Assembly: GCA_029834535.1 (NCBI GenBank)
Contig: JAQMWT010000091.1
Span: 26,001 to 90,000 of the forward strand
Length of the DNA stretch: 64,000 nucleotides
Origin: Chrysophaeum taylorii
Lineage: Eukaryota; Sar; Pelagophyceae; Pelagomonadales; Pelagomonadaceae
Direction of reading: 5' to 3'
This document shows, in pieces, positions 55,385-64,000 of the stretch (within the stretch, counting starts at the first letter, position 1; every line of letters begins with the position of its first letter). The translations under genes were made by a program, and so were the position numbers. The notes beneath the pieces were generated by a model that saw only the letters and a program-made list of their open reading frames with translations, searched no databases and had not been told where the DNA came from.

Positions 55385-57768
55385 ATGGAGATAAACGCAG
55401 ACGTGCGTGAGGAAGAATCTCATCCAGTTCTTCCCGCCGCCCCTGAGATAGGCCGCGAGGAAGGTGAATTAAGAGAGGCCAAGGCAGTCGACGTTGCTGA
55501 CGTGCCCCCGATGTGCCTCCGGATGCTGCCATTTTTTTCGCCGTTGAGTCCAACGACTCCGGATCGTGGCGAGCGTGTTAGTATTGAGCGCGGATCTGCA
55601 GCCCGAATTCGACTTCGTGAAGACCTCGAGCAGAGACGTCGCGAAAATGAACGATTAGCTGAGCTTTTTGCTCGTGAAAGGGCTGAAGCGAAAGAGGAAG
55701 CGGCTCGACGAGAAGTTGATATGCTCAATGATGCATTACAGCAAGAGATCGAGACCTCGAAGACCCTACGCGAAGAGGTTGAACGATTTCGTCGTGAACG
55801 AGATGAATTGTTAGCCGAACGTACGCGTCGGGAGAGTAGCCGCGAACGACCTGTGAGTCGACCCGAACCGGAAACGCCCGTGAGGCCGCCTGAACCGGAA
55901 AGGAACACTGAAACGGGGAATGAACCTCCGCCCCGAGTCGATACGGAGAGTGAGGGTAGGGTGGACATTGAGAATGAAAGTGAAAATTTTACGGGAGTTA
56001 TCGCGGGGAATATCGCAGACGGTTGCCAACGCCTTCGAAAAGGGCAACTTGAGCCGATCCCATCGACCCACTTCCAGTTTGAAGCCTGATACCTTCAAAC
56101 TCGTCATCGACGGCCGAGACCAACGGCAATTCAATTTGGATTCGGCGGCAATGATGCATACTTTTTGGGTGAAAAGATCAATAAGAGCCACCCTGAGGTG
56201 AGGTTCAAATACGAAGAAAAGTTCGATGTGCCATGGAAGGATGCACCGCGCGATGCGGACGGTGTACCGTTACCGCAGATTCCCGAGCACGTCAAGGACA
56301 ATGATGCGATGAAAATCGTAATTCCGACGAAGGAAGAAGTTGAGAAGGTTGTTCGAGATCTAGGAAATCCTGACAACCCGCATCTGGATGATGATGCAGA
56401 TGACCATTACTCGGTGGAGAAATTACGTTATTTACTACCTGTGCATCTACGAGACACCGTTGCGCCAATTTTTGAGGAACACTTGCAGAAATAGGAGCTC
56501 TGCGATGAGCTACCACACGATCCGTCGTTTTACTTGAAATTAGATATTGACGATGAAGAGCATGGAGTCTCGGTTCGTCGTATCCGTCGTCTTAACAAGA
56601 CGTATTGCGACAAGATTTTGGATTATTTTAGATCGACTTGCCGACCTCCACGCACGCAGCAGGAGCTGCTTGACAAGCTGCGCTAGGTCACCCAGGCTTC
56701 AGTTCCGAAGTCTGGGGAGCGGCACGTCCAAACGTACTGTACCCGCTTCCAATCTGAAGCCTTGGAGTTTTGTTCCGTATCCAGCCGCACGATGGATGAT
56801 GTCGATATCCTCGACCAGCTTATCAGTGGATTGACGTCTAAGGAGTTGAGGACCCGTGTGTGGACTATGAGGAGCGGACATCCTGATAGTTACGTGACTT
56901 TTAAGTCGATGGTAGCGCTTATTACGCGGCTCGAGAACGACTTACGAAAGTTGGAGGAGGAGAAGGACCAAGGCCCACCTAATCCGAAATCGAATAAACC
57001 GCCGCGAGGGCGGGGAGGTCGAGCTATGGCCTCCGATCAACAAGCCAAGCAAGATGCGGATAAACCGTCTGGGAATACGGATCCGCTGATTTTACGAGAT
57101 CCTTTTTTGTGGGGCAAGAGAACGTGCCCGCACTGTGGGTTCTTCTGGACCACCCAATGATGAAGATGAACACGGAAATCGCGTAGTTTGCAACCCCGAT
57201 CCGGATCGTTACTACTGTGCGATGTGGATGCGAATTCGTAAGCAGAAGAAGCAGCCCATATCGCGGTCCGATTGGGCGAAGCGTGATGATGCATCTCAAG
57301 CGAACGCCACACACGGATCGGAGCCTTCTAATGAAATTCAAACGGCCCTCACCGATCTTGGAACCACAATGGCGACCATGGTGAGCGAGGTCAGAAGCAT
57401 CAAGGATACTACGTCGTTTTCTACACGACAGCGCGACGGACGATCACCTTCTAGACGATCGTCACGCCGACATCGAAGCCAGAGCCCTAATCGAAAAGCC
57501 CATACTGCTCAAGACAGCCCGAGTCCTTGCCGTCACCGGAGCTCTAGTCGCAATTCGCGCCGGCGCCGACGTCATCGACATTACGATGACGAGTATGACG
57601 GAGGCAGATATCAGGATAGTTCGGGACATTCGAGCGCATCTTTCGCGTTCCAATCTTTATGCGACGCGCCGCCAATGTCGGGGGTTGTCTTTTACCCGAC
57701 GGCGCGCTCTGCCCGAGTCTCCGATGATGTTGCCGATGTCGCTGGGACGAGCAGCCATCGTTTGCAAC
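55385..57768 (+). pseudogene. Gypsy Gag with coiled coil, finger and RS domain
   Basis: Starts MEINADVREEESHPV. Residues ~70-150 form an Arg/Glu coiled coil (LREDLEQRRRENERLAEL). After a frameshift near 55,990 comes a segment containing KFDVPWKDAPRDADG (56,230-56,275), then a capsid region (DDHYSVEKLRYLLPVHLRD, TMDDVDILDQLISGLTSKE), a basic GRGGRA patch, a finger CPHCGFFW ... DRYYCAMW, and an Arg-Ser rich domain at about 57,420-57,580. Stops at 56,494, near 56,685 and near 57,160 show decay. Confidence 0.8.
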
Positions 57769-58134
57769 TAACTAACTAACTAACTTCAGACCTCTCCCGA
57801 GCATGGGAGCCAGGCCGGACCGACAGGAGCCAGTCCGGAATCACGGGCCTGTAGACGAGGAGCGCCGAAAGGTCGGTCGGCGGAGAGTGACCATCAAGCT
57901 TGTCGCCGTGCGACGAGGAGACCGCGATGTGACTGACAACCAACTCGTCGATAACCTTCCGTCTGCGCCCCCCCGCCATACCCCGTCCCACTGCGAACGT
58001 TCCGGCTGCCAACCGGCCCGCCCGGGAGGCGAATAGGTGCCAACCTACGCCGGGAGGGCGGATGCCCTCGCAAGGCTCAGGATTCATGAGGCACCGTCCT
58101 CCATCACAACTGTAGTCGGCGATGAGGGTAAGGG
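57769..58134 (-). mobile_element. SINE-like retroposon, subfamily A, copy 8
   Basis: Complete copy with a 7-bp target duplication TTGCAAC at 57,762-57,768 and 58,135-58,141. Removing it rejoins the Gag-Pol frame (HRLQ to QEQHTTN). Confidence 0.88.
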
Positions 58135-59040
58135 TTGCAACAGGAGCAACATACCACCAACGCTCGGATCGTTCGGTGGCCTTCTACATCGTATGTGGAA
58201 GCAATGTCAGATGCTACTTGGGATTCTCCGCACTACTGGGAAGACTCAGATTCGGAGACTGACGAACCCATGCCGCAGGTTCCAGTGTCCCCCCATTCGT
58301 CAATGTGCATGTCTTGCAGGGCAGTTTACGATGATGACGTCAGACCTTGTGAGTTGACGTCGAGGACGACGTCTTCTTTTCCTACGGGGCCCCCCGAGAC
58401 CGTTTTAGCCGATGTTTTAGCCTATTCAGTTTTGGTCGCAGCAGAGCAGACCACAGCGGCGCCGATGGAGGAGAAGTTGACGGGAATGTCCGATTTGATG
58501 GACGAGAAACGACGATTACCAGAAGTTCCTATGCTTCCGCTTCCAACTGATGCGCCGGGGACGGCTCATGTTTTTTCTGCTGGGCCCCCCCGACAATCAA
58601 AAGTGGACGTTCCGCCGGATCCTGAACCTGAACAGGAGGCGAAAGTAAGGAGCGAGCCGAATGTGCGCGTCAAAGGGATGCGAAGATGATGTTGAGCCAT
58701 TGCGTGCAATACGCGTGGGCTTTCTTTGATCCGATTATGAGACCCGTGGACTCGCCACCGGTTTCTTTACGCTTTAAAGACGCAAACCCACGACCGATCA
58801 AGATGACGCCTTATAGGTTGATGCCAGCAAAGCTCGAGTGTCTCAGAAAGCAGATCACTGAGTGGTGTCGCGATGGAGTCATCCGACCGGCGAACTCTCC
58901 GTGGGGATTTCCTGTACTGATGCTGCCTAAGAAGGGAGCCGAGGCCGGGACGTCGAATGCTTTTCGTGCTGCCGTTGACTTGCGTCAGCTCATGATCAGC
59001 TAGTCAATGACAGTTGGCCGAATATTCGTCAAGATGATGC
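58135..59040 (+). pseudogene. Gypsy Gag-Pol junction and RT N-terminal stub
   Basis: An acidic stretch of unknown role to 58,689 (CMSCRAVYDDDVRPC may be a small Cys pair), overlapping by 4 bases a second ORF from 58,686. That ORF holds the RT start: IKMTPYRLMPAKLECLRKQI, WCRDGVIRPANSPWGFPV, AAVDLRQL, the fingers of Ty3 RT. A TAG at 59,001 and a deletion near 59,050 remove the catalytic palm, RNase H and most of integrase. Confidence 0.75.
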
Positions 59041-59046
59041 TTTGGC

Positions 59047-59513
59047 TTGTCTTGCCATGCGCCGTTCGCGGAGTACATTGCTTTCTGTTATAATCGTAAA
59101 TTTATTCCGGGGACTCAGATCTCACCTTTCATGCTTCGTCTTAACCGGCAGCCTTTTTGCCAACCGATTACACGATCATGGATCTTGATGTCCGCCGCCT
59201 GCCGAAAACTCGCTCCGATGTTGTGGCAGAGACTCGCGAGAGGCTGAAGTTCTATACCGCTACGGTGAACGAAGCTCGTGAGAAGGCTCTTCGTAAACAA
59301 CGTCTCGCCTATAATGCGGACCATGTTGATGTGGAGTATGAAGAAGGTTCACATGTTCTGCTCTACATCCCTTTTCTTCAGAACAAGCTTCGACCGGAAT
59401 GGCGCGGTCCATTCGTTATTTTGGAACGCTTGTCCCCGGTCACTTACAGGATTGAGTCTCTTGATTATCCTCCCGAACGCCGTTGTGTTCATTTAGTCAG
59501 ATTACCCCTGTGA
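59047..59513 (+). pseudogene. Gypsy integrase C-terminal part
   Basis: Residues EYIAFCYNRKFIPGTQISPF, then in a shifted frame EKALRKQRLAYNADHVDVEY, GSHVLLYIP, LRPEWRGPFVILERLSPVTY and CVHLVRLPL, the GPY/F module at the end of Ty3/gypsy integrases. The catalytic core is absent. Confidence 0.8.
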
Positions 59514-59516
59514 TGG

Positions 59517-60007
59517 TTTCTCCAGTGGTCGATCGAGCTGTGCCCAAGCCCAAGGAGACCTTTCGGGATGATTACAAGCATGGTAAGTTCGTTATTTTTC
59601 GGATTCCGGATAATAAACGGTCCGATTGGCGAAAGAAGATTTATGTCGCTGAAGTTTATGAACCCTATGATTTTGTGAATGATCGAGTCGCTCTGCATTT
59701 CTATGCTGATCTCGGTCCCCATGACTAGGTTTCTTATTACAAGCCTACTTCACATCTCTCTACTCGCAAGCTTAAGCCGGAATACAAGGACGTGGACGGT
59801 CGCAGTTTCACCGACAAGACCAAGGTCAACAACAGTACCACTCCTTGTGTCACCGACTTCGCCCCGCATGAGATCGATGTGTTGATTCCTAAGTTCACTT
59901 TACGTGGTGGACGCGTTCCTGAACCTGTCGTTGAACGTGCCTACAAGAAGATTCGTTCTCGAGATGCTCATTCAGCCAAGGCTCGTGCTTCTCGCCGGGC
60001 TCGCTGA
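59517..60007 (+). pseudogene. Extra C-terminal ORF of the gypsy element
   Basis: Reads HGKFVIFRIPDNKRSDWRKK, IYVAEVYEPYDFVNDRVALH, FYADLGPHD, stop, then YYKP ... with a basic end (SRDAHSAKARASRRAR). A W/Y-rich module after the integrase GPY/F domain is where chromodomains sit in chromoviruses. The sequence is compatible with a chromodomain- or BAH-like chromatin reader, but I cannot assign it. Confidence 0.45.
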
Positions 60008-60037
60008 GGGCAGCTCGTGTTCTCACCAGGGGAGTCC

Positions 60038-60361
60038 TGTGGCGGCAACTCCTGAACGCTAAGGCTTACCCCCCCCCTCTCTCGAGGCTTGATACCCGTT
60101 CAACGGGACACCTTTCCCGATCTTCTTAGTGACATCATACCTCTCTTTTGTGAGAAGCATTCTTGCTGTATTCTTGTAGTTTCCTTGCTATCATATTCCA
60201 TCTCTCCATCTTGTTGAGAGGCTTGGTGAGCGTGAGCAAGGTGTGTGGCGAGCGTATCCGACCCCGCGTCCGTGTTTTCCTCGTTCAGTGAGGTCTCGGA
60301 CGAGTCGGTGAGTACCCCCTTTGTCACCCGGGGGTCGGGAAGGTTTTTCTGTGCCGCCATA
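60038..60361 (+). repeat. 3' LTR of the gypsy element
   Basis: 324 bp, same ends as the 5' LTR, preceded by a purine-rich tract (CAGGGGAG) at 60,028-60,034 that would prime plus-strand synthesis, and followed by the target duplication GTGTC. Confidence 0.9.
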
Positions 60362-60480
60362 GTGTCGTTAGAGGACAGGACGAAAGGCAGCACTACCACT
60401 ACCACCATTCTCAACCAGAGGCACAGTGATTTTTACTGTTCTCCAACCACTACGCCGAGCGCGAAGTCTGCTCGACATCG
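60362..60480 (+). repeat. Copia-type LTR, second part
   Basis: Continues 54,528-54,635 after the gypsy insertion (GTCGTTAGAG, GCACAGTGATTTTTACTGTTC). It diverges after about 60,480. Confidence 0.7.
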
Positions 60481-61052
60481 CGGCCGCGGCCGCAACTAAG
60501 CGCGATGCCATTCCAGGCTCGGCTGCCACCCCACCCCACCACCTCTGTGCGCGTGCCCTCACACCACACCAAAACCTTCAAGCACCCACACCGCCACCTC
60601 TTTGCGCGTCCCTCTTTAGAGCGGTTTCAAGCGAGTCAAGGCAGGGTTGCAGCCACGTAGTACCGTTAAACACTTGATCCCAACATTTGACTTCTTATAG
60701 TGCCATAGGGGTGCCCAAAATTTATGATCCCTGGGTACGAAACCATGATCCCAAGAGCGACCCGGTCCTGAACTTATCCAGGTGATCTGTGATTGCAGCT
60801 GGAGATGTAGCTTGCAGAGTTGCGAGAGCGTCGAGCTCTTTTTAAAGCCAGACAGATAATATCAGTCTTGTTCCAAGGGGGAGCAAAAAAACAGCCCTTA
60901 ACACCACGTCGATTTGTCAAAATCCGCCCTCCGGCAGCTACCTACCTACCTCTCTACATACACACATACTGATTTTAAGTATAGTTCAACGCTAACCCTA
61001 CTCGGCTTAGCAGCTCTCGAAGGCTGGCCCCAGCGCTGGCCAAGGGTGCCAG
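60481..61052. other. No gene seen
   Basis: Pro/Ala-type codon content near 60,510-60,660 gives short open frames without recognisable motifs. CTACCTACC repeats lie near 60,940. Nothing else can be supported. Confidence 0.5.
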
Positions 61053-61611
61053 ATGAGCGCGGAGCTGCCTTGTTACGGTTATGAGAAGGGAAAGAAGCAG
61101 GCGACGTGGCCGCCGGTGGCCGCGGGTTCAAAGTTTTGTGTGAAGGCGACGAAGTCGGACTGGGAAAAGGCTAGTGTGCATAGCTAAACCGTAACTTTCG
61201 AAGTGACGAGCCGTGGGGTCCGATGCTGCGAGTCCGGGTGCACGTCCAGTTATTTCGGCTTGTCGAACGCCGCGGACGGCACCGGCACGACGGCGTCTCT
61301 GTTCCACTGCGACAAACATATTAAGTCAAAGCACTCGCCGGCGAAGAAGACGACTAAGGCGCGCTCGATCACAAGTTTCTTCCAGCCGCAACCAAAACGC
61401 CCTAAGGTGAACTAATCGACCGCAGTGAACGAACTGGCCACGGTTCCATTTGGTGGCGCTCGTGATGATGAGGAGATGAAAGATGTCGGGGACGACGACG
61501 ACGAAGACGCCGACGACGACGACGTTCTCACGCTAGAGCGCCAACTAGAGCGCCAACCAAATCGCTTCCTTGTCGGGCGAGGCCCCGGCCCTGGCTGAGT
61601 CCCACGAATTC

Positions 61612-61649
<38 letters not shown>

Positions 61650-62000
61650 TTCACGAGTGATAAAAAAATGAAGGACGAGACGACGACGACGACGACGACG
61701 ACGACGTCTCTGCGTCGTCGTCGTCGACCTCGACCTCTGCGGCGACGACGACGCATTGTCGTCCGGTGAGTCGGGTTCGACTGCAAGCCATCCTCCTCAA
61801 GATCGTGTCGCTCTTGCTGTTGCCCGCCGCGTCCGGCTCTGCTTCGATACTACCAGAAGACTCGACAACAACGGCGGGACCGAGACCTCGTTCGCGGAAG
61901 TCCAAGGGGAGCTCCCGGCCCCGCTGACTCTGTGCGCCGGCCTCCCCTGGCCGGGTACGCTTCCCTTCATTAACACATACGAACTGCCTGGTTGTTAGCG
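61053..62000 (+). pseudogene. Decayed gene with BED-like zinc finger and acidic tracts
   Basis: From ATG at 61,053 one frame encodes MSAELPCYGYEKGKKQATWP, then a TAA. It continues in the same frame with CCESGCTSSYF and HCDKHIKSKHS, a C-C-H-H layout like BED fingers of hAT transposases. SITSFFQPQPKRPKVN follows, a PIP-box-like and basic end, then a stop. The same frame continues through Asp/Glu-rich stretches (61,475-61,650) and into GAC repeats where the frame slips. Isolated stops in an otherwise continuous frame suggest a recent pseudogene, either a transposase or a host nuclear protein. Confidence 0.4.
61611..61710. repeat. GAGGAC and GAC microsatellites
   Basis: (GAGGAC)n at about 61,613-61,649 and (GAC)n at about 61,678-61,708, with GTC-rich sequence after. 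On the plus strand they encode acidic runs. Confidence 0.9.
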
Positions 62001-62639
62001 TCCACGACGGTCCGCTGCTTGCTGACGATGCTGCCACTTTCTTCTAACGATGCCTCGATGTCGGGTACAGGATCGTCCACCAAGTCCACGAAGTCACCAG
62101 CGCCCTGACACTCTTGGTCTTCTTCATCGTTAGCGGTCCCGCGTCAACTCCACTCAATCCCACAAACTCGCCGAGCGGCCTGAACGTGTCCACGCCGGCC
62201 GCAGCCATTTGATCGAAGTCGACATCGACTGCGTTACAATGGCGACTCCCCAGCGTCGGCGGCAAGTAGAATTTCCGTACCACGGGTTGCGCCCTGGCGC
62301 CACGCATTCGGCACGGAGACCATGGTCACATCGACACGCGAGCGGCCCTCTTAGTACTCTGGGCGCTGCGCCATCGCGCGACCAAGCGTAGGCGCGCCGT
62401 CAGTACCACTCATCGCCTCCTAACGAAGGAAATCGCTACGAAATCGAATTTTTTTTTTGTAATGTAAAAACTTGAATCCGGCCCTGGCGGGGGCACTTAC
62501 CTACCTACGTGGTGTCGGGGATTGCTTTTTTTGCCGCCCCTTGTCTTGTTCGGCATTGTTTTTGTAGTGTAGCGAATTGCTTCGTAAATTCCAGACTCGG
62601 GACGTTGAGGTCTTGAGTTGCCATTGTAGTTGGGGTTGC
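62001..62639. other. No convincing gene
   Basis: A minus-strand open stretch (62,307-62,044, 87 codons) has no recognisable motif and a plus-strand one overlaps it. A T-tract lies at 62,450. Nothing else is supported. Confidence 0.45.
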
Positions 62640-62995
62640 GTTTTATGCGCTTTGCCAGTTGCTTTCACACTTTCGCACCAGTAGCAAGTGGTGAGACTTG
62701 ACTACTACGGTCTTAGGAACGTCAGGAGATTGCTCTACCTGGAAATCCTTTGCCTTTGCCCGAGACGTCGAACGAAGTTCGATGTATTTCGGAGGGACGT
62801 TTTTCTACCAGGACCGGCCTGGGTTCAAACCTAGAGAACAGTAAAAATCACTGTGCCTCTGGTTGATGGCGGTGGTAGTGCTGCCCTCAATGTCCTGCCT
62901 CTAGCGATACACAGAGCAGCACGGGGATCGGCACACCGATTTGGTGTTTTTTTAGGTGTGTGAAGGAATAATATTAATAACTCTAGATGGAAATT
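62640..62995 (-). repeat. Copia-type LTR, second family
   Basis: Reverse complement matches 39,427-39,780 in order: TAGAGATAGAGAATTTCC, GTGCTGCTCTGTGTATCG, CACAGTGATTTTTACTGTTC, AAGACCGTAGTCAAGTC, TTGCTACTGGTG. Probably a solo LTR. The flanks were not resolved. Confidence 0.65.
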
Positions 62996-63260
62996 CTCTA
63001 TCTCTACGCGACTTTGGCGCGACACCTTGTGGCGGCTGCGACTGCTACGGGTCTCGGACTTGCTCCCACGTGCGGGTGCAGATGCCGAGGCTGCGTCGCC
63101 GGCTCGGCGGCGCCCGGGGTCGACCTCTTGGGTGTTTTCGCAGGGTCGCGCGTGATCGCAAAAAACCGGCTCAATTATAAAGTAGCGCTGATATTCGGCC
63201 AACTTTCACTTTTGCAATCTGGTAAAGAACGGCTATAATTCGAGCTCACATAGATGATAA
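62996..63260. other. No gene seen
   Basis: Short overlapping open frames (Cys/Gly/Ala-rich around 63,060-63,120) without motifs. It ends at the Helitron boundary. Confidence 0.4.
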
Positions 63261-64000
63261 CAAGTGCAGGCCAGTAAGTTCGCCAGTAAGTTCACCTAGT
63301 CCCAATCTCTAACCCTAGTAAGTTCACCTGGTCCCAGTAAGTTCACCTAGTCCCAATCTCCAACCCCAGTAAGTTCGGCGTAAGCCCACTCGTGCTCACA
63401 TCCACTCACCCCTCTCCTTTGAACTCGTCCCTCTCACCCTCGCCAATCTAAGCTGCTTTGATCCGCACACGCCGCTAACCTTTGAGTTTACTCTAAAAAC
63501 CCCAGTAAGTTCACTTGGTCCCAGTAAGTTCGCCTGGTCACTAATTTCACCTAGTCCCAATCTCTAACCTCCGCAAGTTCGCCTGGTTCCAGTAAGTTCA
63601 CTTACAGTGCGCGTGTAGACGCCGGGAGGGGGCTTATCGGTGTTGCGCAGCACGTGTGGGGTAGGGTGGAGTCGTCGACTCAGAAGAGCATATCCTCGGG
63701 GTTGCCGATCGACAGAGAGCCACGTAGAGCTGGACGTGGCAGAAGACGGGCTTGGGCAAGAGAACGCCGACCTTGCGGGGCGTCTGCATCTGGCTCTTGT
63801 TGATCGTTTGGCGTCGGTGGGGCTTGAGGGATACAGGTTGGAGGAGCCTCGGTGACACGACACTATCGATGATGTATCGGGTGCCGTTGCAGTGGCCGTA
63901 CGACGGGTCGAGGTTGCGAAGACTTTAAGCTCGAGATCAAAGTCAGCATGCCGTTGGTTGTCAGGGAGTTGAAAACTCGACTGTAAAGAGCGAGGCGTCG
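63261..64000 (-). mobile_element. Helitron H7, runs off right edge
   Basis: Begins CAAGTGCAGGCC (reverse of the family 3' end) after AATAA, so in element sense the 3' end CTTG is followed by T. It has the ~20-bp repeat array to 63,610, then the helicase C-terminal fragment (TINKSQMQTPRKVGVLLP, QLYVALCRSATPR). The 5' end lies outside the window. Confidence 0.78.

Larger units (their letters stand above)
54636..60361 (+). mobile_element. Ty3/gypsy retrotransposon with two LTRs, internally deleted
   Basis: Two LTRs about 97 percent identical by eye, flanked by a 5-bp target duplication GTGTC (54,631-54,635 and 60,362-60,366). Order inside: leader, Gag with RS-rich tail, SINE, a stub of RT, a large deletion, integrase C-terminus, an extra tail ORF, a purine tract AGGGGAG and the 3' LTR. 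It is inserted in a copia-type LTR. It cannot be autonomous because most of RT, RNase H and the integrase core are missing. Confidence 0.9.

Overview
This is a eukaryotic nuclear window made almost entirely of transposable elements stacked inside one another. I see no bacterial, phage or organellar gene order, and no intact host gene that I can name. The organism cannot be fixed from this sequence. Ty1/copia and Ty3/gypsy LTR elements, Helitrons, SINE-like retroposons with TTAG tails, and a retroelement carrying a cytosine methyltransferase would fit an alga, another protist or a fungus. Captured methyltransferases of this kind are, to my knowledge, known from a few algal and protist retrotransposons, which tilts me slightly that way.

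Layout. 1-9,246 (minus): a large copia element with LTR, half-tRNA primer site, long leader, Gag-protease, an unrecognised ~700-residue middle region, then an open integrase-RT frame that runs off the left edge. 9,269-10,737: an inverted fragment of the same Gag. 10,790-19,390 (plus): copia remnants interrupted by a SINE and two Helitrons. 19,424-22,765 (minus): gypsy Gag with LTR. 22,766-23,599 (minus): a fragment of the methyltransferase-carrying element. 23,600-25,111 (plus): copia LTR and Gag start. 25,112-29,309: a Helitron and SINE nest with a long TGTC microsatellite. 29,310-31,870: GC-rich, mostly non-coding. 31,875-37,300 (plus) and 41,830-48,000 (minus): two longer copies of a retroelement ordered Gag, zinc knuckle, protease-like, C5-cytosine DNA methyltransferase. 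37,303-41,820: copia Gag and LTR pieces. 48,033-54,635: copia remnants on both strands. 54,636-60,361 (plus): a two-LTR gypsy element with a 5-bp target duplication and a deleted RT-integrase core. 60,480-62,640: low-coding sequence with a decayed zinc-finger gene. 62,640-64,000: copia LTR and another Helitron.

How the parts work together. The copia and gypsy elements are the LTR layer. Eleven SINE copies of two subfamilies share one 3' hairpin and a (TTAG)n tail, so they probably share a LINE partner that is not in the window. At least six Helitron copies share the same ends and a decayed Pif1-type helicase fragment. Target duplications and reconstructed empty sites give the insertion order: LTR elements first, then SINEs and Helitrons into them, then SINE-into-SINE and Helitron-into-Helitron.

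The most interesting object is the Gag-protease-methyltransferase element. It appears three times, its methyltransferase carries most diagnostic motifs of the family in order, and I find no reverse transcriptase attached to it.
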